Shown here in pieces: positions 21,609 through 31,809 of a DNA stretch of 64,000 nucleotides; the first letter of the stretch is position 1; each line of letters starts with the position of its first letter. The notes below the pieces were generated by a model that was not told the origin of the DNA, ran no database searches, and was given only the letters and a program-made list of their open reading frames with translations. The stretch is from Bradysia coprophila (lineage: Eukaryota > Arthropoda > Insecta > Diptera > Sciaridae). A program made the translations under genes and the position numbers. Where the stretch lies: assembly GCF_014529535.1 (NCBI RefSeq), contig NW_023503608.1:12512501-12576500 (forward strand). Direction: 5' to 3'.

Positions 21609-23302
21609 ATGGATGACTGGCAGAAAAACATAATTAATAATATGTTTGCAAGGCTTATCTCTGATACAAATTGTGACGAAATCTTTCTGTCCAAGTTTCT
21701 AACGGAAAACACCATTACAGATCATGAGTATAATCGCCTTGTAAGTTAATCTCGTGAAAACCATAATTTCAAACTTTGAAGATGTTGATTTTAAGCGATA
21801 TTTTGAGATAATGGAACTGATACATGTTTTCAGGTACGCCTACCACACCAAGCCCATCTAGGTGCGCCTTCACAAAATTCTGAGTTTTACAAGATCATCA
21901 GAACAAGGGTGGGAGCGTTCAGGCAGCTGTTTTTATATCTAAAAGAGACAAACCAATCCGGATTGGCTGATCTACTCTCAGAATTAACACGGAAGAACTA
22001 CCCTGAAAAGTATAACTATTTGGTTAATAACGGCCAAGATGAGCAATTAGGTGGTGAGTTGACTCAGATGTTAGATTCATAAAATTTATAAATGCCTATT
22101 TCAGCAACTTCCTTGTCAATTAACTGTGACGGAAATAGACTAAGCTCATGTGTTCAACCATCACCAGTAGATGAGGAGAACAGAATTCGCAACCATTACA
22201 AATTTTCAGGGAACGGAAAAAGATTTATTCTGCCAATCAACATTGTTCACTTCAAGAATGCAATACACAACCGTGAAAATGCTAGAATTGACATGAGCAA
22301 CATTAAGAGTGTCTTTCCGAAATTGGGTTATGAGGTGTTTCCGGAAGACGTTGACGAAAAGCTTTACTACTCGAGAGAGGACATATTGCTTCAAATTAAC
22401 GATTTCAAAGACGCGTGTCGGCTCTTTAAAGCCGAGTCTTGTATTTTATTCATTGGAAGTCACGGCATGGAAGACAAAATATACTCATCTGAAGGGAATT
22501 TTGTACGAATCAACAAGCACATCGTGCAACAGTTTTACCATGAGAATTTTCCATGCATGAAAGGCAAACCAAAAATCATTATTATCCAAGCATGTCGAAA
22601 TTTCGAGGATGGTGATGCGTACTTCACGTTAGCAGACAACGATGATGATTCTTCTACGAAATCGGAAGGCGTAGAGGAAAATGATCAAATCAAGGAGGGA
22701 GCCATTTCTGACACAGTTATAATACACTCTCAGGTTCCTGGGCTGCCATCCTCCAGAAATGATCAAGTTGGTTCGTGGCTGGTTCACTATATTACAAAAG
22801 TGTTTGAAGAGAAAGCTGAAAATACTTCTGTGATGAACATGCTCAGAGAGGTATATTTTAACACATTTAATTGAAGGTTCCGGGAAACATAACCACACAT
22901 CTGCTTTATTGATTTATTATCGTAAGTAAGTTAAATACTCGAATAATCAAAACGGGACATCCTTCGCTTTAAGTAGTAAGACCACATATAGAACAAGAAA
23001 ACTCAGGATCACATTTTGTGTCTTTGAATTTTGTGCTTAAACTTATTTATATTAACAAAAGTTAATGAATTTTGATTAAATGTGTGGTTATGTTAACCGC
23101 AACTCCACCTTAACATTAACTTTAGATACAGTAAAAAGATACGAGAAACTTAATACCAGAACCTGTAAATAATGTCAACTTTTATTCCCAGGTACGTGAC
23201 AAATTGAACGAGCACAATAGAAACCCTGCTGGACAGATACCGGAAATAAGGGATTTAGGTTATAAAGATTTTCGATTGCCATGCCAAAATCTAACAAAAT
23301 AA
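21609..23302 (+). CDS. CARD-caspase (initiator type)
   Basis: Exons are 21609-21740, 21834-22053, 22105-22850 and 23192-23302; phases agree and the product is 402 aa. Residues 1-110 form a CARD and the rest a caspase domain. The catalytic His lies in GSHG (His about 237) and the Cys in IIIIQACRN (Cys about 281); the family norm is QACxG. The substrate-pocket block reads SSRN...GSWL against the usual SWRN...GSWF. An acidic linker (about 295-325) between the large and small subunits offers Asp sites for maturation. The short last exon completes the small subunit. Layout and size match Dronc / caspase-9-like initiators, so it should be activated on a CARD platform. The CARD/NB-ARC/ankyrin gene on the same strand upstream is the obvious candidate. 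No TATA is recognised. Confidence 0.9.
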
Positions 23303-23588
23303 AATGAAAGCCACATGCTCTACTTAATTATATGGAAGTTGCCAATTTTCCTAAATAAAAAATTGTTCTGCAGTATGTCTTTTTAGCTTCATTGTCATTA
23401 CCACAATTACCACAGCACTGCTTCTAGGGAGCATTTCTGTGCCATTACAGAAAGCAGACGCCACGAATAGTCAAAAAATTAGGCTAAGTTCGAAGATGGG
23501 CATATCTGAGTCGGTGCTTCTTGAGATACACCCGCAAGGTTTTTTCGAATATATCTACAAAGCAACCAATGTTTACAAACGATATGTA
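23303..23588. other. spacer 3' of the caspase gene
   Basis: AATAAA at 23353-23358 is a candidate poly(A) signal. A half-copy of the CACAGCACTGC end found in the next MITE occurs near 23412. Confidence 0.4.
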
Positions 23589-23813
23589 TTAACACAGCAC
23601 TGCTACTAGCATGAACACTGAATTGACAAGTGTCAAATTTGGAGGCTTTAAGGATACGAGCTGCCGCTTAGGATTGTTTGTATTGTATGTTTTAACTCAT
23701 ACAACGAAAACAATAGTCATCTATCTGTATAACAGAAACGCAGTGCCTACTGTGATTTCATCAGCCTCCGAAAATTTTCTATGTTCATGCTAGTATCAGT
23801 GCTGTGGTATTAA
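23589..23813. mobile_element. 225 bp MITE
   Basis: Terminal inverted repeats of about 30 bp (CAGCACTGCTACTAGCATGA and TCATGCTAGTATCAGTGCTG) start and end with TTAA. There is no coding capacity. Confidence 0.7.
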
Positions 23814-24689
23814 CAATACAAATCAAAGAAGACGATTTTTTAGTAAAAGATCGGACAGTAGGGCCATTGATGGAAAAAGTGTGTAAACTAGTGAAACTCG
23901 TTCCCAGGATGTCTTTGCGTTTCTATAGAAATCCGATGTAAAATTTAGAAGCTGAGCAATTTTCTTTACAAATTGGAAACTCAAACTTCATCAGCGGTTA
24001 GAACATTAGAAGTTTAAAGCTACTGTGACCAAAATAAATGACGTTATGACGTCACAGGCGGGAATAGTTTGTTCCAAATAACTGAAAACGCGAACTTTGA
24101 CAACCCGAACCACGACGATTTCATCCATAGACGACATAACATTTGCTTTTTGCTGAAATTTTGAGGCGTCGTATACTTATAGTGACAGCTTTCAAAAAAT
24201 GTTACGTGTTGAAGCTGCTTCGCGCTAATTTCGACAGTTATTATAACTTGCCTTGGGATACTTGTCAAAATATCTCTTTCTCTTCCATCATAACATTCTA
24301 TAGATCGAAAGTCAAATAAAGGGCCTATAGAGATGAGCAGTTGACTTTATCAAAATTAACACAAAGAATTTCAAGCACGAGTAGTTTCGACGCATTTTGA
24401 GTTTTCATATTTTCATATTCAACCAACTGAAATTGAAGTTTTATGTTTACCGATCTTACTTATGAAATAAAATTAAATTTATGTATGCAATTTCGCGGGT
24501 TGTAGGGCGACAATCAAAAGTGTCTAAAAAATACTGTCGACAACAGATGCGTATACAGCTTTTCATCCTGAGGGAATAAATTACGAGAAAAATTCTGAAA
24601 TTTATGCCAAAGACATAAAAAATACTACGCATAATTCGAGGAAAATGTAAAAAATTCAAATCGTGTGATTGCCTTTGGGGCTGCCGCGT
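23814..24689. other. no gene seen
   Basis: AT-rich spacer. Open frames of 60-90 codons on the minus strand show no domain, and their composition is that of the surrounding DNA. Confidence 0.4.
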
Positions 24690-25245
24690 TGAGATCAGTT
24701 CCGAATACTCGACGATTTTTTCCAATCCTATTGAGTGTTCGAATTAAATCAAAAATAATTAAATCTAAAATATAAGTTACATATTTTCTGCAATAACTCA
24801 TCACTATATAGCCCTATACATATATGTTTAGTAAATTGTTTACAGGCTGATTCTGGACATCTCTCGTTGCATCATCGAAAACATTCTCTAAAAGATCAAT
24901 TCGTCCAACTGTGTTGGATTCCAAATAACTTCTCGAACGATTATTTTCGTCATGAAACAGCATATGCTCTTGAACAACGCACTTCAAGCAAAAGTGCTTC
25001 GAGTGACATGACAGCTGCCAAATAGAGTACTATTTTCTATGAAAAATGTTTACATATTTTTTTATAGTGCCAGAATTGGTTCGGTACACTTTCCCGTTTC
25101 AGTACTGTATTTAGAGTACCACTCATGCTTGAAATTCGTTGGCTGGAAGGTAATAATGAGCTCCATGATATGTAAATGCAAATTCGACGGATGTCGATTA
25201 GTTTTATCGGAATAGGTTGAATTGATAACTTTATTCGAAATCAAT
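24690..25245 (-). pseudogene. partial duplicate of the peroxidase-like gene
   Basis: The block aligns with 4910-5250 of the peroxidase-like gene, intron included, so it arose by DNA duplication and not by retrotransposition. Frameshifts, a longer intron and a MITE at 24975-25140 break it. The catalytic core and the other exons are absent. Confidence 0.85.
24975..25140. mobile_element. CAACGCACTTC MITE inside the peroxidase pseudogene
   Basis: The ends are CAACGCACTTCAAGC and GCTTGAAATTCGTT. The flanking 8-mers CTCTTGAA and GGCTGGAA are a decayed target duplication. The matching empty site in the intact gene reads CGCAGGAA at about 5165-5172, so the insertion followed the duplication. Confidence 0.85.
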
Positions 25246-25522
25246 TTTTATTAACGTGTTCCGATATGAATTGGGGTCAGTGGACGACAACCTAGAATAT
25301 TGCAGGTACTTCATCAGATCAACAATATGTAAGTTATGTGTACATAATAATTAATTGTCCGTAGTATTGCTAAGTTAACAATCGAAAATTTGAACAGTTG
25401 TTTCCTTAATGCGATATTCGAAGAAATTGAGAAATGGATTCGTCATTCAGCATTCAACATTCAGTATCTTCACAACAATCCGACTCGTTGACTAATTGCT
25501 AATTTTCGCTAATATTTAAAGA

Positions 25523-25741
25523 ATGAATTTATTTCAATACCTTACTGGGCTGTTTACCCTTCTTTTAGCAGAGTTTGCAAGTGCAAGTAAGATCAACACA
25601 ACATACTTAATAATTTAGCTGAAATGATTTTTCTTACCTTCGTGCCATTAAGGAAGGATTGCTCCATGTGCCATTCACTGTGATAGTGATTCATATACAG
25701 ACTTGGAGAACTGTCGATGCGTTCCAGTGAACTTGGCGTAA
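25523..25741 (+). CDS. short secreted Cys-rich peptide
   Basis: Two exons, 25523-25586 and 25653-25741, with a GTAAGA donor, an AAG acceptor and matching phase (1), encode 50 aa. Residues 1-21 are a textbook signal peptide (MNLFQYLTGLFTLLLAEFASA is cut near ASA/R). The mature part of about 29 residues has four Cys in the pattern C-x3-C-x10-C-x-C, preceded by RRIAP. An AATAAA stands at 25801, 60 nt past the stop. Short secreted four-Cys peptides include antimicrobial peptides, protease-inhibitor fragments and venom-like peptides; the sequence does not decide between them. The exon lengths, signal peptide and poly(A) signal together argue for a real gene. Confidence 0.65.
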
Positions 25742-25800
25742 GCAGCACTGATTCGATTAATTTTTTAACCTCATTTTCAGATTATGAATTTGTAATTTAT

Positions 25801-25806
25801 AATAAA
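25801..25806 (+). terminator. poly(A) signal of the Cys-rich peptide gene
   Basis: AATAAA lies 60 nt downstream of the TAA at 25739-25741. Confidence 0.5.
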
Positions 25807-25860
25807 GTTTTGATCGACACAAAAACATCTCTGAATTGATTCTATTCCGCCAAATTAACT

Positions 25861-27146
25861 AAGGCTCGGAACAGGTCGACCAAACCTGACCTGTGACCTG
25901 AAATTGGCTTATCTAATCAGGTCAGGTCAGGTCAGGTTGCTTCGCAAAAAATGACCTGACCTGACCTGACCTGACCTGATTTTTGAAATAACTGAAATGA
26001 CCTGGTCAACCTGAATGACCTGATCGTAAATTCGTAATTTTCACTATAAAACAGTAATTTATCGACATTCCCGACCTCTTTACTGACCCACAAAAAAGAT
26101 TTCTCTAGATTTGTAATGTGAGTTCTAAATCTTATGTAAAATTTGAGCAATCAATCTTTGACCATAATTGTTGAATGAAATTGTGAAAGAACAACCGAAA
26201 TCAAAACAGGAAAAGAAGGCTCAGCTATGTATTCAAGAAAATTAAAGCGTGAGTTTGCTAATGTGTAAAGATTAGTCAGATGTTAAAGAACTAAGCTTTT
26301 AAATCTTTGTAGCAGGACTTGACGCTCATCAACGCTGAGATTGTTTTTTCCTGCAGTGATGCACAAGTGGGCGTCACGATGTGCACTCCCTTAGTGAAAT
26401 CTTGTTCCAGACCCAAATTGAATTGGGAGGAAATCTCTTGCAATCGCACTTAATCCAGAAAGTCTCTTTGATTTCACTTCCAAAATTCGATCTGATCGAC
26501 TTCTTCGTGAAATAATGGCCGATTGATGTATTTGTTGAATTCAGTTGATGCTTTGGTGGTTTTCGATCGTTTGAGCATGAGTGCTTTCGGAGGTCATCGT
26601 CCTTGCCATCCATATTCTCTGCATTGGTGGAAGGGTGTTTTATCTTTCGTGGCAGGTCAGAAGCTGAAACTGCTTCAGGTGCTGGTGCTGACGTCTCGTA
26701 GTTTTTGATGAAATAGTTCATTAAGCTACAAACGTAAATGACACGTTTTATAATCCCTCGATGTTACATCGAGGGATAGAATTTATTGTTCAAGGTGTTA
26801 TAACCTATCACAATGAGATTTATTGAAAAGAGACAACATCTACAATTGAAACTAGCTTATAGCAATATAGCATACGTTTAGTAGATCATTTTGCGGCAAA
26901 AATTGAAACCAGATGTCTTACATGCAGCTTTTATAATATAGTGAAAAAGCTGAACTGCACGTTCTGCATATTTATTCTTCAGGTCATTCAGGTTGACCAG
27001 GTCAATTCAGGTTTTTTCAAAATCAGGTTTTCAGGTTTTCAGGTCAATCAGGTCAGGTCAAAATTTAAAAGATCAGGTTTCAGGTCAAATCAGGTTCAGG
27101 TGACCTGACTCAGGTTTCAGGTCGACCTGACCTGATTCCGATCCTT
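25861..27146. mobile_element. DNA transposon with CAGGTC-rich ends
   Basis: The inverted ends AAGGCTCGGAACAGGTC and GACCTGATTCCGATCCTT enclose 1.29 kb. Both subterminal regions are dense in TGACC/GGTCA units, mostly CCTGACCTGA on the left and TCAGGTCA on the right, a pattern that suggests transposase binding sites. An inner minus-strand frame (26374-26721) is Ser/Lys/Asn-rich and ends in a Cys/Trp-containing stretch; it could be a transposase remnant but shows no catalytic motif. No target duplication is clear. The terminal word recalls hAT elements. Confidence 0.65.
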
Positions 27147-28076
27147 ATAACATTCAACTTTCATTCCAAAATTGTTATTGTATTGGGCGCGTATGTGGGG
27201 ATCAAGACGTTGAGGTGAGTGCATTAATATCCATTAGCGACACACAATGGAGTTCTACGAAATCATCTCACGGCGTCCGAGAAATAACTATGGGTAATAG
27301 GGCAATTAAAATTATTGTATTCCATGCAACATCACGGAAACGTGTCAAACGGTTTGTAGGAGTGGTAGTCCCTCAATTCTTGAATCTCTTAAAGCTTGTG
27401 AAACAGACCTTCTGGTAAAGCATGGTATACGTCATAGATACTGTACTATTGCAGTAATATATAACGTTTCTCAACAATTTTCTTTTTAATCTGTTGATCG
27501 GTATCTTGGAATTTGCTCCCGTCACCTAGTAATTTTTACTTAAGAAATGTGTGTTACCGTTCAACTGTAAAACTGTGTCACTAAAACAAATACAGGCAAC
27601 GCACTTCAACCAAAAGTGATCATAGTCGACAGCTGCTAAATAGAGTACTATTTTGTATAAAATGGTTTTTTACAGTTGTTGTGTAGACATCACCCCTTTA
27701 AGAAGGTATAAATGTGCGACTTTCAGCATCTGTTGCTCTGCAACCAAAATGGCCGAGAGCAATAATTCTTGTATGGTTGATCTTAGAATTTGACCCTCTA
27801 CCGATTCCAGTTTCAAACACTGGTCCAGCAACTTCCGCGGTCCACTCGACGATATTCCTATTTCTCAGAAAAGGCTCAGCGGTTGCGCCTGCAACATGTG
27901 CCGTTGAATAGTACACGCCTCCCCTAACTCAGCTATGAAAAAAACCGAGATAGAAACCGACATGCTTATTTAAAATTCGTTCAGCCCCACCGTGCACGTG
28001 ATGAATTACGTGGTTTGTGTTTGTACACTTAACGACTCGATGGAGCTAGCGAAAGAACTACCCACCTGGCCAAAAA
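27147..28076. other. spacer with a MITE half-copy
   Basis: 27597-27680 is the left half of a CAACGCACTTC MITE, followed by AAATAGAGTACTATTTT. At 27698-27916 both strands are open for 65-72 codons with higher G+C, but neither frame resembles a known protein. No gene is called. Confidence 0.45.
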
Positions 28077-28107
28077 ATGAAGATTCTGTCCACTAAAATT
28101 CCAGAGC

Positions 28108-28208
28108 ACAGAGTGTTCACATTCTGTTTACAAAAGAAATTCCGGTGTACAGAGTGTTCACATTCTGTACACGGAAAAAGTCAGGCGTACAGAGTGTTCA
28201 CATTCTGT
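28108..28208. repeat. three 20 bp repeats, 40-41 bp period
   Basis: ACAGAGTGTTCACATTCTGT occurs exactly three times, at 28108, 28149 and 28189. The 20-mer is an imperfect palindrome (ACAGA...TCTGT). Related GTGAACA and TGTTCAC words continue to about 28335. Confidence 0.9.
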
Positions 28209-28629
28209 GTACACAACTCAAAATGTGCACAGAAACCAAGAACATGTGAACAAATGATACACAGTTCGAGTACGGATGTGAACTATTTTGAGCACGAACT
28301 GTGAATTTTTCACAGTTTGTTAATATTTTGTGAACAGAAGTCGATTCTAATTTATCGTTTTACCCGACGCTACGACTACACCAGCCTTGGTGGTAGTGTT
28401 GCAGAAAATTGAATGGTTTTCGAGCAATTAAGTGCGACACCTGCGCTGGTATATTTAGTTCGAATAATTGCAATAGCGAATCTACACGGCATAAATGTTC
28501 CCATGATTGTTGAAAATGTAGACATTTGATCGTCCACCGAGCTTCATATTTGTAATTGGTGGTGCATTTTTCCACGAAGACTACTCAATAGACTAATGAA
28601 AAGCGTCCTCCTCAGATGTTTTCAATTCT

Positions 28630-28780
28630 ATCAAAGTACTTTTAGTCTGTTGATTTTAAATCTTGTACTTCAATTTTTGTTCCATGCATTTTTCTATATA
28701 AAGGACCATATTATACCGAGAGCTTGTCAGTTTTGCTATCGTTATCGATAGCAGATGAATAACCGTATGTGACAGGTTAA
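28630..28780 (-). repeat. TATCGATA dispersed repeat
   Basis: About 150 bp, in opposite orientation to the copy at 51033-51181 and well alignable to it. Shared blocks are the TAACCTGTCACATACGG-type end, GTTATCGATAAC at the core, and the GAAGTACAAGATTT-type inner end. Confidence 0.8.
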
Positions 28781-28883
28781 TGTTGTTAAAATAAAAATGG
28801 ACATTATTGCCGTTTGTGAAAGGCAATCAAAGTAGTTTACTTATTGGTTATATCAAACACAAGTCAATAAAAGGAAATTCAAA

Positions 28884-31675
28884 ATGTTTTTCAATTGCAA
28901 TTTCGCCAAGAAATTAATACAAATTTGTTTCCTCCGGATTGCGTATAAGAGGCTAATTGGTTTCGTATTCGGCGCATTCCTATCATATTTGACCTTTTTT
29001 ATAATGATTACACAGATGGACGTTTCTCTGACACTAGCAACTTGGCTCAGTTCAGCAATTTCTTTGTTTTTATGCTTCGGATTGGCATACAGCAAAAATG
29101 TTCAGTACGTTCAGCGATGAGATTGGAGTTTTAATATAATTGGTAATTGGAAAAAATTTCAGATGCGTAACGCTGTTAATGTTACCTCAAGTGTGCAGTA
29201 AACGGGGACGATCAATGCTAGTTGCTTATGTATTTTTAATAACACTATCAGGTCCGGCTGCGAATGTAATTGAAAATATCGGGGTACTAACAGCTAGTCT
29301 GTCTTGTGGTGAAGTATTGCAACTGCAAAATTTCCAGGTCTGTTTTCACATTTTTTCCCAAACCATTTCTGGCAGGAGCAACTGAAAACAGCATTTCGAG
29401 AAATTTTTCAAATGATGAAAGAACCGATGCTAACGATTAAAAGGGCAATCACCGACGTTATCAGTAAAATCAAGAGATCATTGCTAAAAGTTCGAAAAGT
29501 TTTCGTTAGGATCAAAGAACTTATAACCAAAATCGGTAATCTGAAACAGTTGTCGCGTTTGCTTTATCTCAAAAACATTTTATCCAGTTAGGAACATCAA
29601 GAAGGCATTCAATTTCTTGGGAAAAATTGTATTTATGTGCAATAAGAAAATGGGAAGTCCTTTTCAACGATGCATAGATGCATTGGAAAGAGGTGCAGCC
29701 GATTGTAGGTTTGTATAAAGAACATTGGTTCCCATATTGTTTCGTACGATTAAATATTTTTTTTAACCCTCGATCCATTCACCTTCTCCATTTTACGTCT
29801 TAACAATTAGCAAGGCTCTCGGCCCCCTGGACGTTGTGTGCAAAGTGACAGAATTGGTCCAACCGATTTGTTTCAATTTGAAAATTTTAGATTTAATGTG
29901 CGGGCTTGTGGATTTTGCTAGCGATTCTATCATTGACGTTGTCTTGAAAGGTATATTGGACTACAAATATGCATACAAAGGCATCCAATTTATAATTGTC
30001 ATCTCTTAGATCTTGAGGAATTCATTGATAGAATCCATAAAATGTTTTACGTTTCGGTCACTTTCACTAAGCATTCATTCAACTTCAAAACCAATTCATC
30101 GAAGTCGTTGGCCACCATAAAAGAAGAAATTATTGCTGACATCAGGAAACAAGCGTCGCTCATTTACGTTTTCAGCTTTTGGATGGATATTATTTCCTGT
30201 CTGATGTTCCTGTGGACTATTTCGAAGTAGATTTTAGAGTAACAATATCGAATTCGTCACGTCAGCAACAACTTTGTATGTTTTACAGGGTTGTTAGGTA
30301 CAAACGGAAATTTTTATCGAGAAACCGATACGACAACACATATTTGAGCAAACAGTTGAAAGCATTCGATGCGAAACGCAAAGATTTACAACTAGAAACT
30401 GCTCTGCCATTGAGGAGGAAAGAAAAACGGAAATACGTTGAGGTTGATTGGTGATGTGTTGTATCAGTGCTCACGTCAAACGTATTCTATTCTTTCAGCT
30501 GACCAGTCTCCAGCTTCTCAGAAAAGAAAGATTTCGAATAGCGAGACAGGGATTCTTCTTATTCACGTCAACTACGTATATGCTTTTGATCATTTTAACG
30601 GATTACAGCCTTTTCTGGTTGCTCAGTACAATAAGATATGCTGCAAGAGCTGATGATGACGTTGAACGTAATGCAGTCCTAAAGGCTAGGAAAATGTTAA
30701 TAATTTTTTAATATTTCTTTTGCAAACTTCAGTACCGCCTTTCATGTCGGTTACTGTCGGTGGTAATGGAATTTTTGTGGAAATCGTTAAGGGAATCGTA
30801 GATGCTATGACGCCAGCTACAAGTAGCTATAAAATAGATGTAACCCCATGTCTTCCGTCGCCTTCGGTACCCAACACAGACCGATATGTACAAATTGGTA
30901 CAAAGCTCCTTAATGTGACAGTTGTTCAAGTCATTAATGTCTTCATTTCAGTGTTTTTGATTGCAATGTCCTGGATTTTGCTGGTATTCGAACCCTATGC
31001 ACTGAGGTTAAAATGAATCTTTGTTAAAGTAATGCAAACCATATTTTGCTCCTTATGTGTTAGACTGCGACAAATCATAATGAACCGAATGTATCCGGAA
31101 AAGGCAAACGAAAGGGCCGCCTGGCTTTGTAACCAGATAATCCGTAAACGGATTTCGTTCGCGAAGTTCGCTAGAAGAAAAGCACGGCAACAATTTCGAA
31201 ACGATTCCGGAGCAAAGAATCTGTCCATTCTAAACTTTTTGAGAGTGAAATTGAATCGGTAAAATTTAGAGTTGTCTCACATATACTGGCATTGTACCCT
31301 TACTCGTGACAATTTTCAAGGTTCTGGATAGTTCGTAAGATACTGGGCGAAGATATGACATGTACGTTATGTGCCATCAACAGTAAAAAGTAAGTTCACC
31401 GTCACATCACTTAATTAAATCGAAATTAGATTAATCGAGACTGATTGTAGATTGAAGAAATGTGAATCGCTGAACTGTACAGTCAAGTACTGCGAAGAAT
31501 GTATTTCTCTATTGAAAGGAACTTGTCCGATTTGTATGAATCCGGTTGAATATGGTGATTTGAGCGACATTTCGGAAGAACTGTAAATATTTTGATCCAA
31601 TGAGTTCATGTCCCATAATCCAATATTTTGCTTTTTCTTAGCGATTCATCCATTGAAGGTGGGAGTCGAAAATAG
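28884..31675 (+). CDS. DC-STAMP domain membrane protein with C-terminal RING
   Basis: Thirteen exons: 28884-29104, 29163-29337, 29376-29535, 29588-29708, 29811-29950, 30010-30226, 30289-30442, 30499-30667, 30733-31006, 31064-31258, 31321-31389, 31451-31582 and 31642-31675. They total 2061 nt (686 aa) with consistent phases. N-terminal hydrophobic segments, VTLLMLPQVCSKRGRS and SGPAANVIEN mark the DCST/sneaky family. More membrane spans lie in exons 6, 8 and 9. The last exons give a Cys-rich RING-like domain (about 622-662: CTLC, CEECI, CPICM), as in DCST1. Relatives sit in sperm or other membranes and act in gamete membrane breakdown and fusion, so a male-germline role is likely. The exon 7 donor (GTTGAT) is weak, so that join is less sure. 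I cannot tell which of the insect paralogues (DCST1, DCST2, sneaky) it is. Confidence 0.9.
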
Positions 31676-31789
31676 CAGAGTCGATTTGATTTTGATTTGA
31701 AGATCAATTGAATATCAGTTTTTGATGAAGAAAAAGTTTTTTTTTTAATTTTAATTTATTTATTTTGTAATGCATGTATATGACAACAA

Positions 31790-31805
31790 TGATAAATAAA
31801 TAAAG
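31790..31805 (+). terminator. poly(A) signals after the DC-STAMP gene
   Basis: Overlapping AATAAATAAATAAA lies about 120 nt past the stop at 31675. Confidence 0.55.
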
Positions 31806-31809
31806 GTCA

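Noticed and set aside
26754-26776. Perfect short hairpin CCCTCGATGTTACATCGAGGG, terminator-like
   Set aside because: A bacterial-style terminator is meaningless here. It lies inside the DNA transposon at 25861-27146.
27698-27916. Overlapping open frames on both strands
   Set aside because: Slightly higher G+C opens both strands; neither product resembles a known protein and no exon signals flank them.
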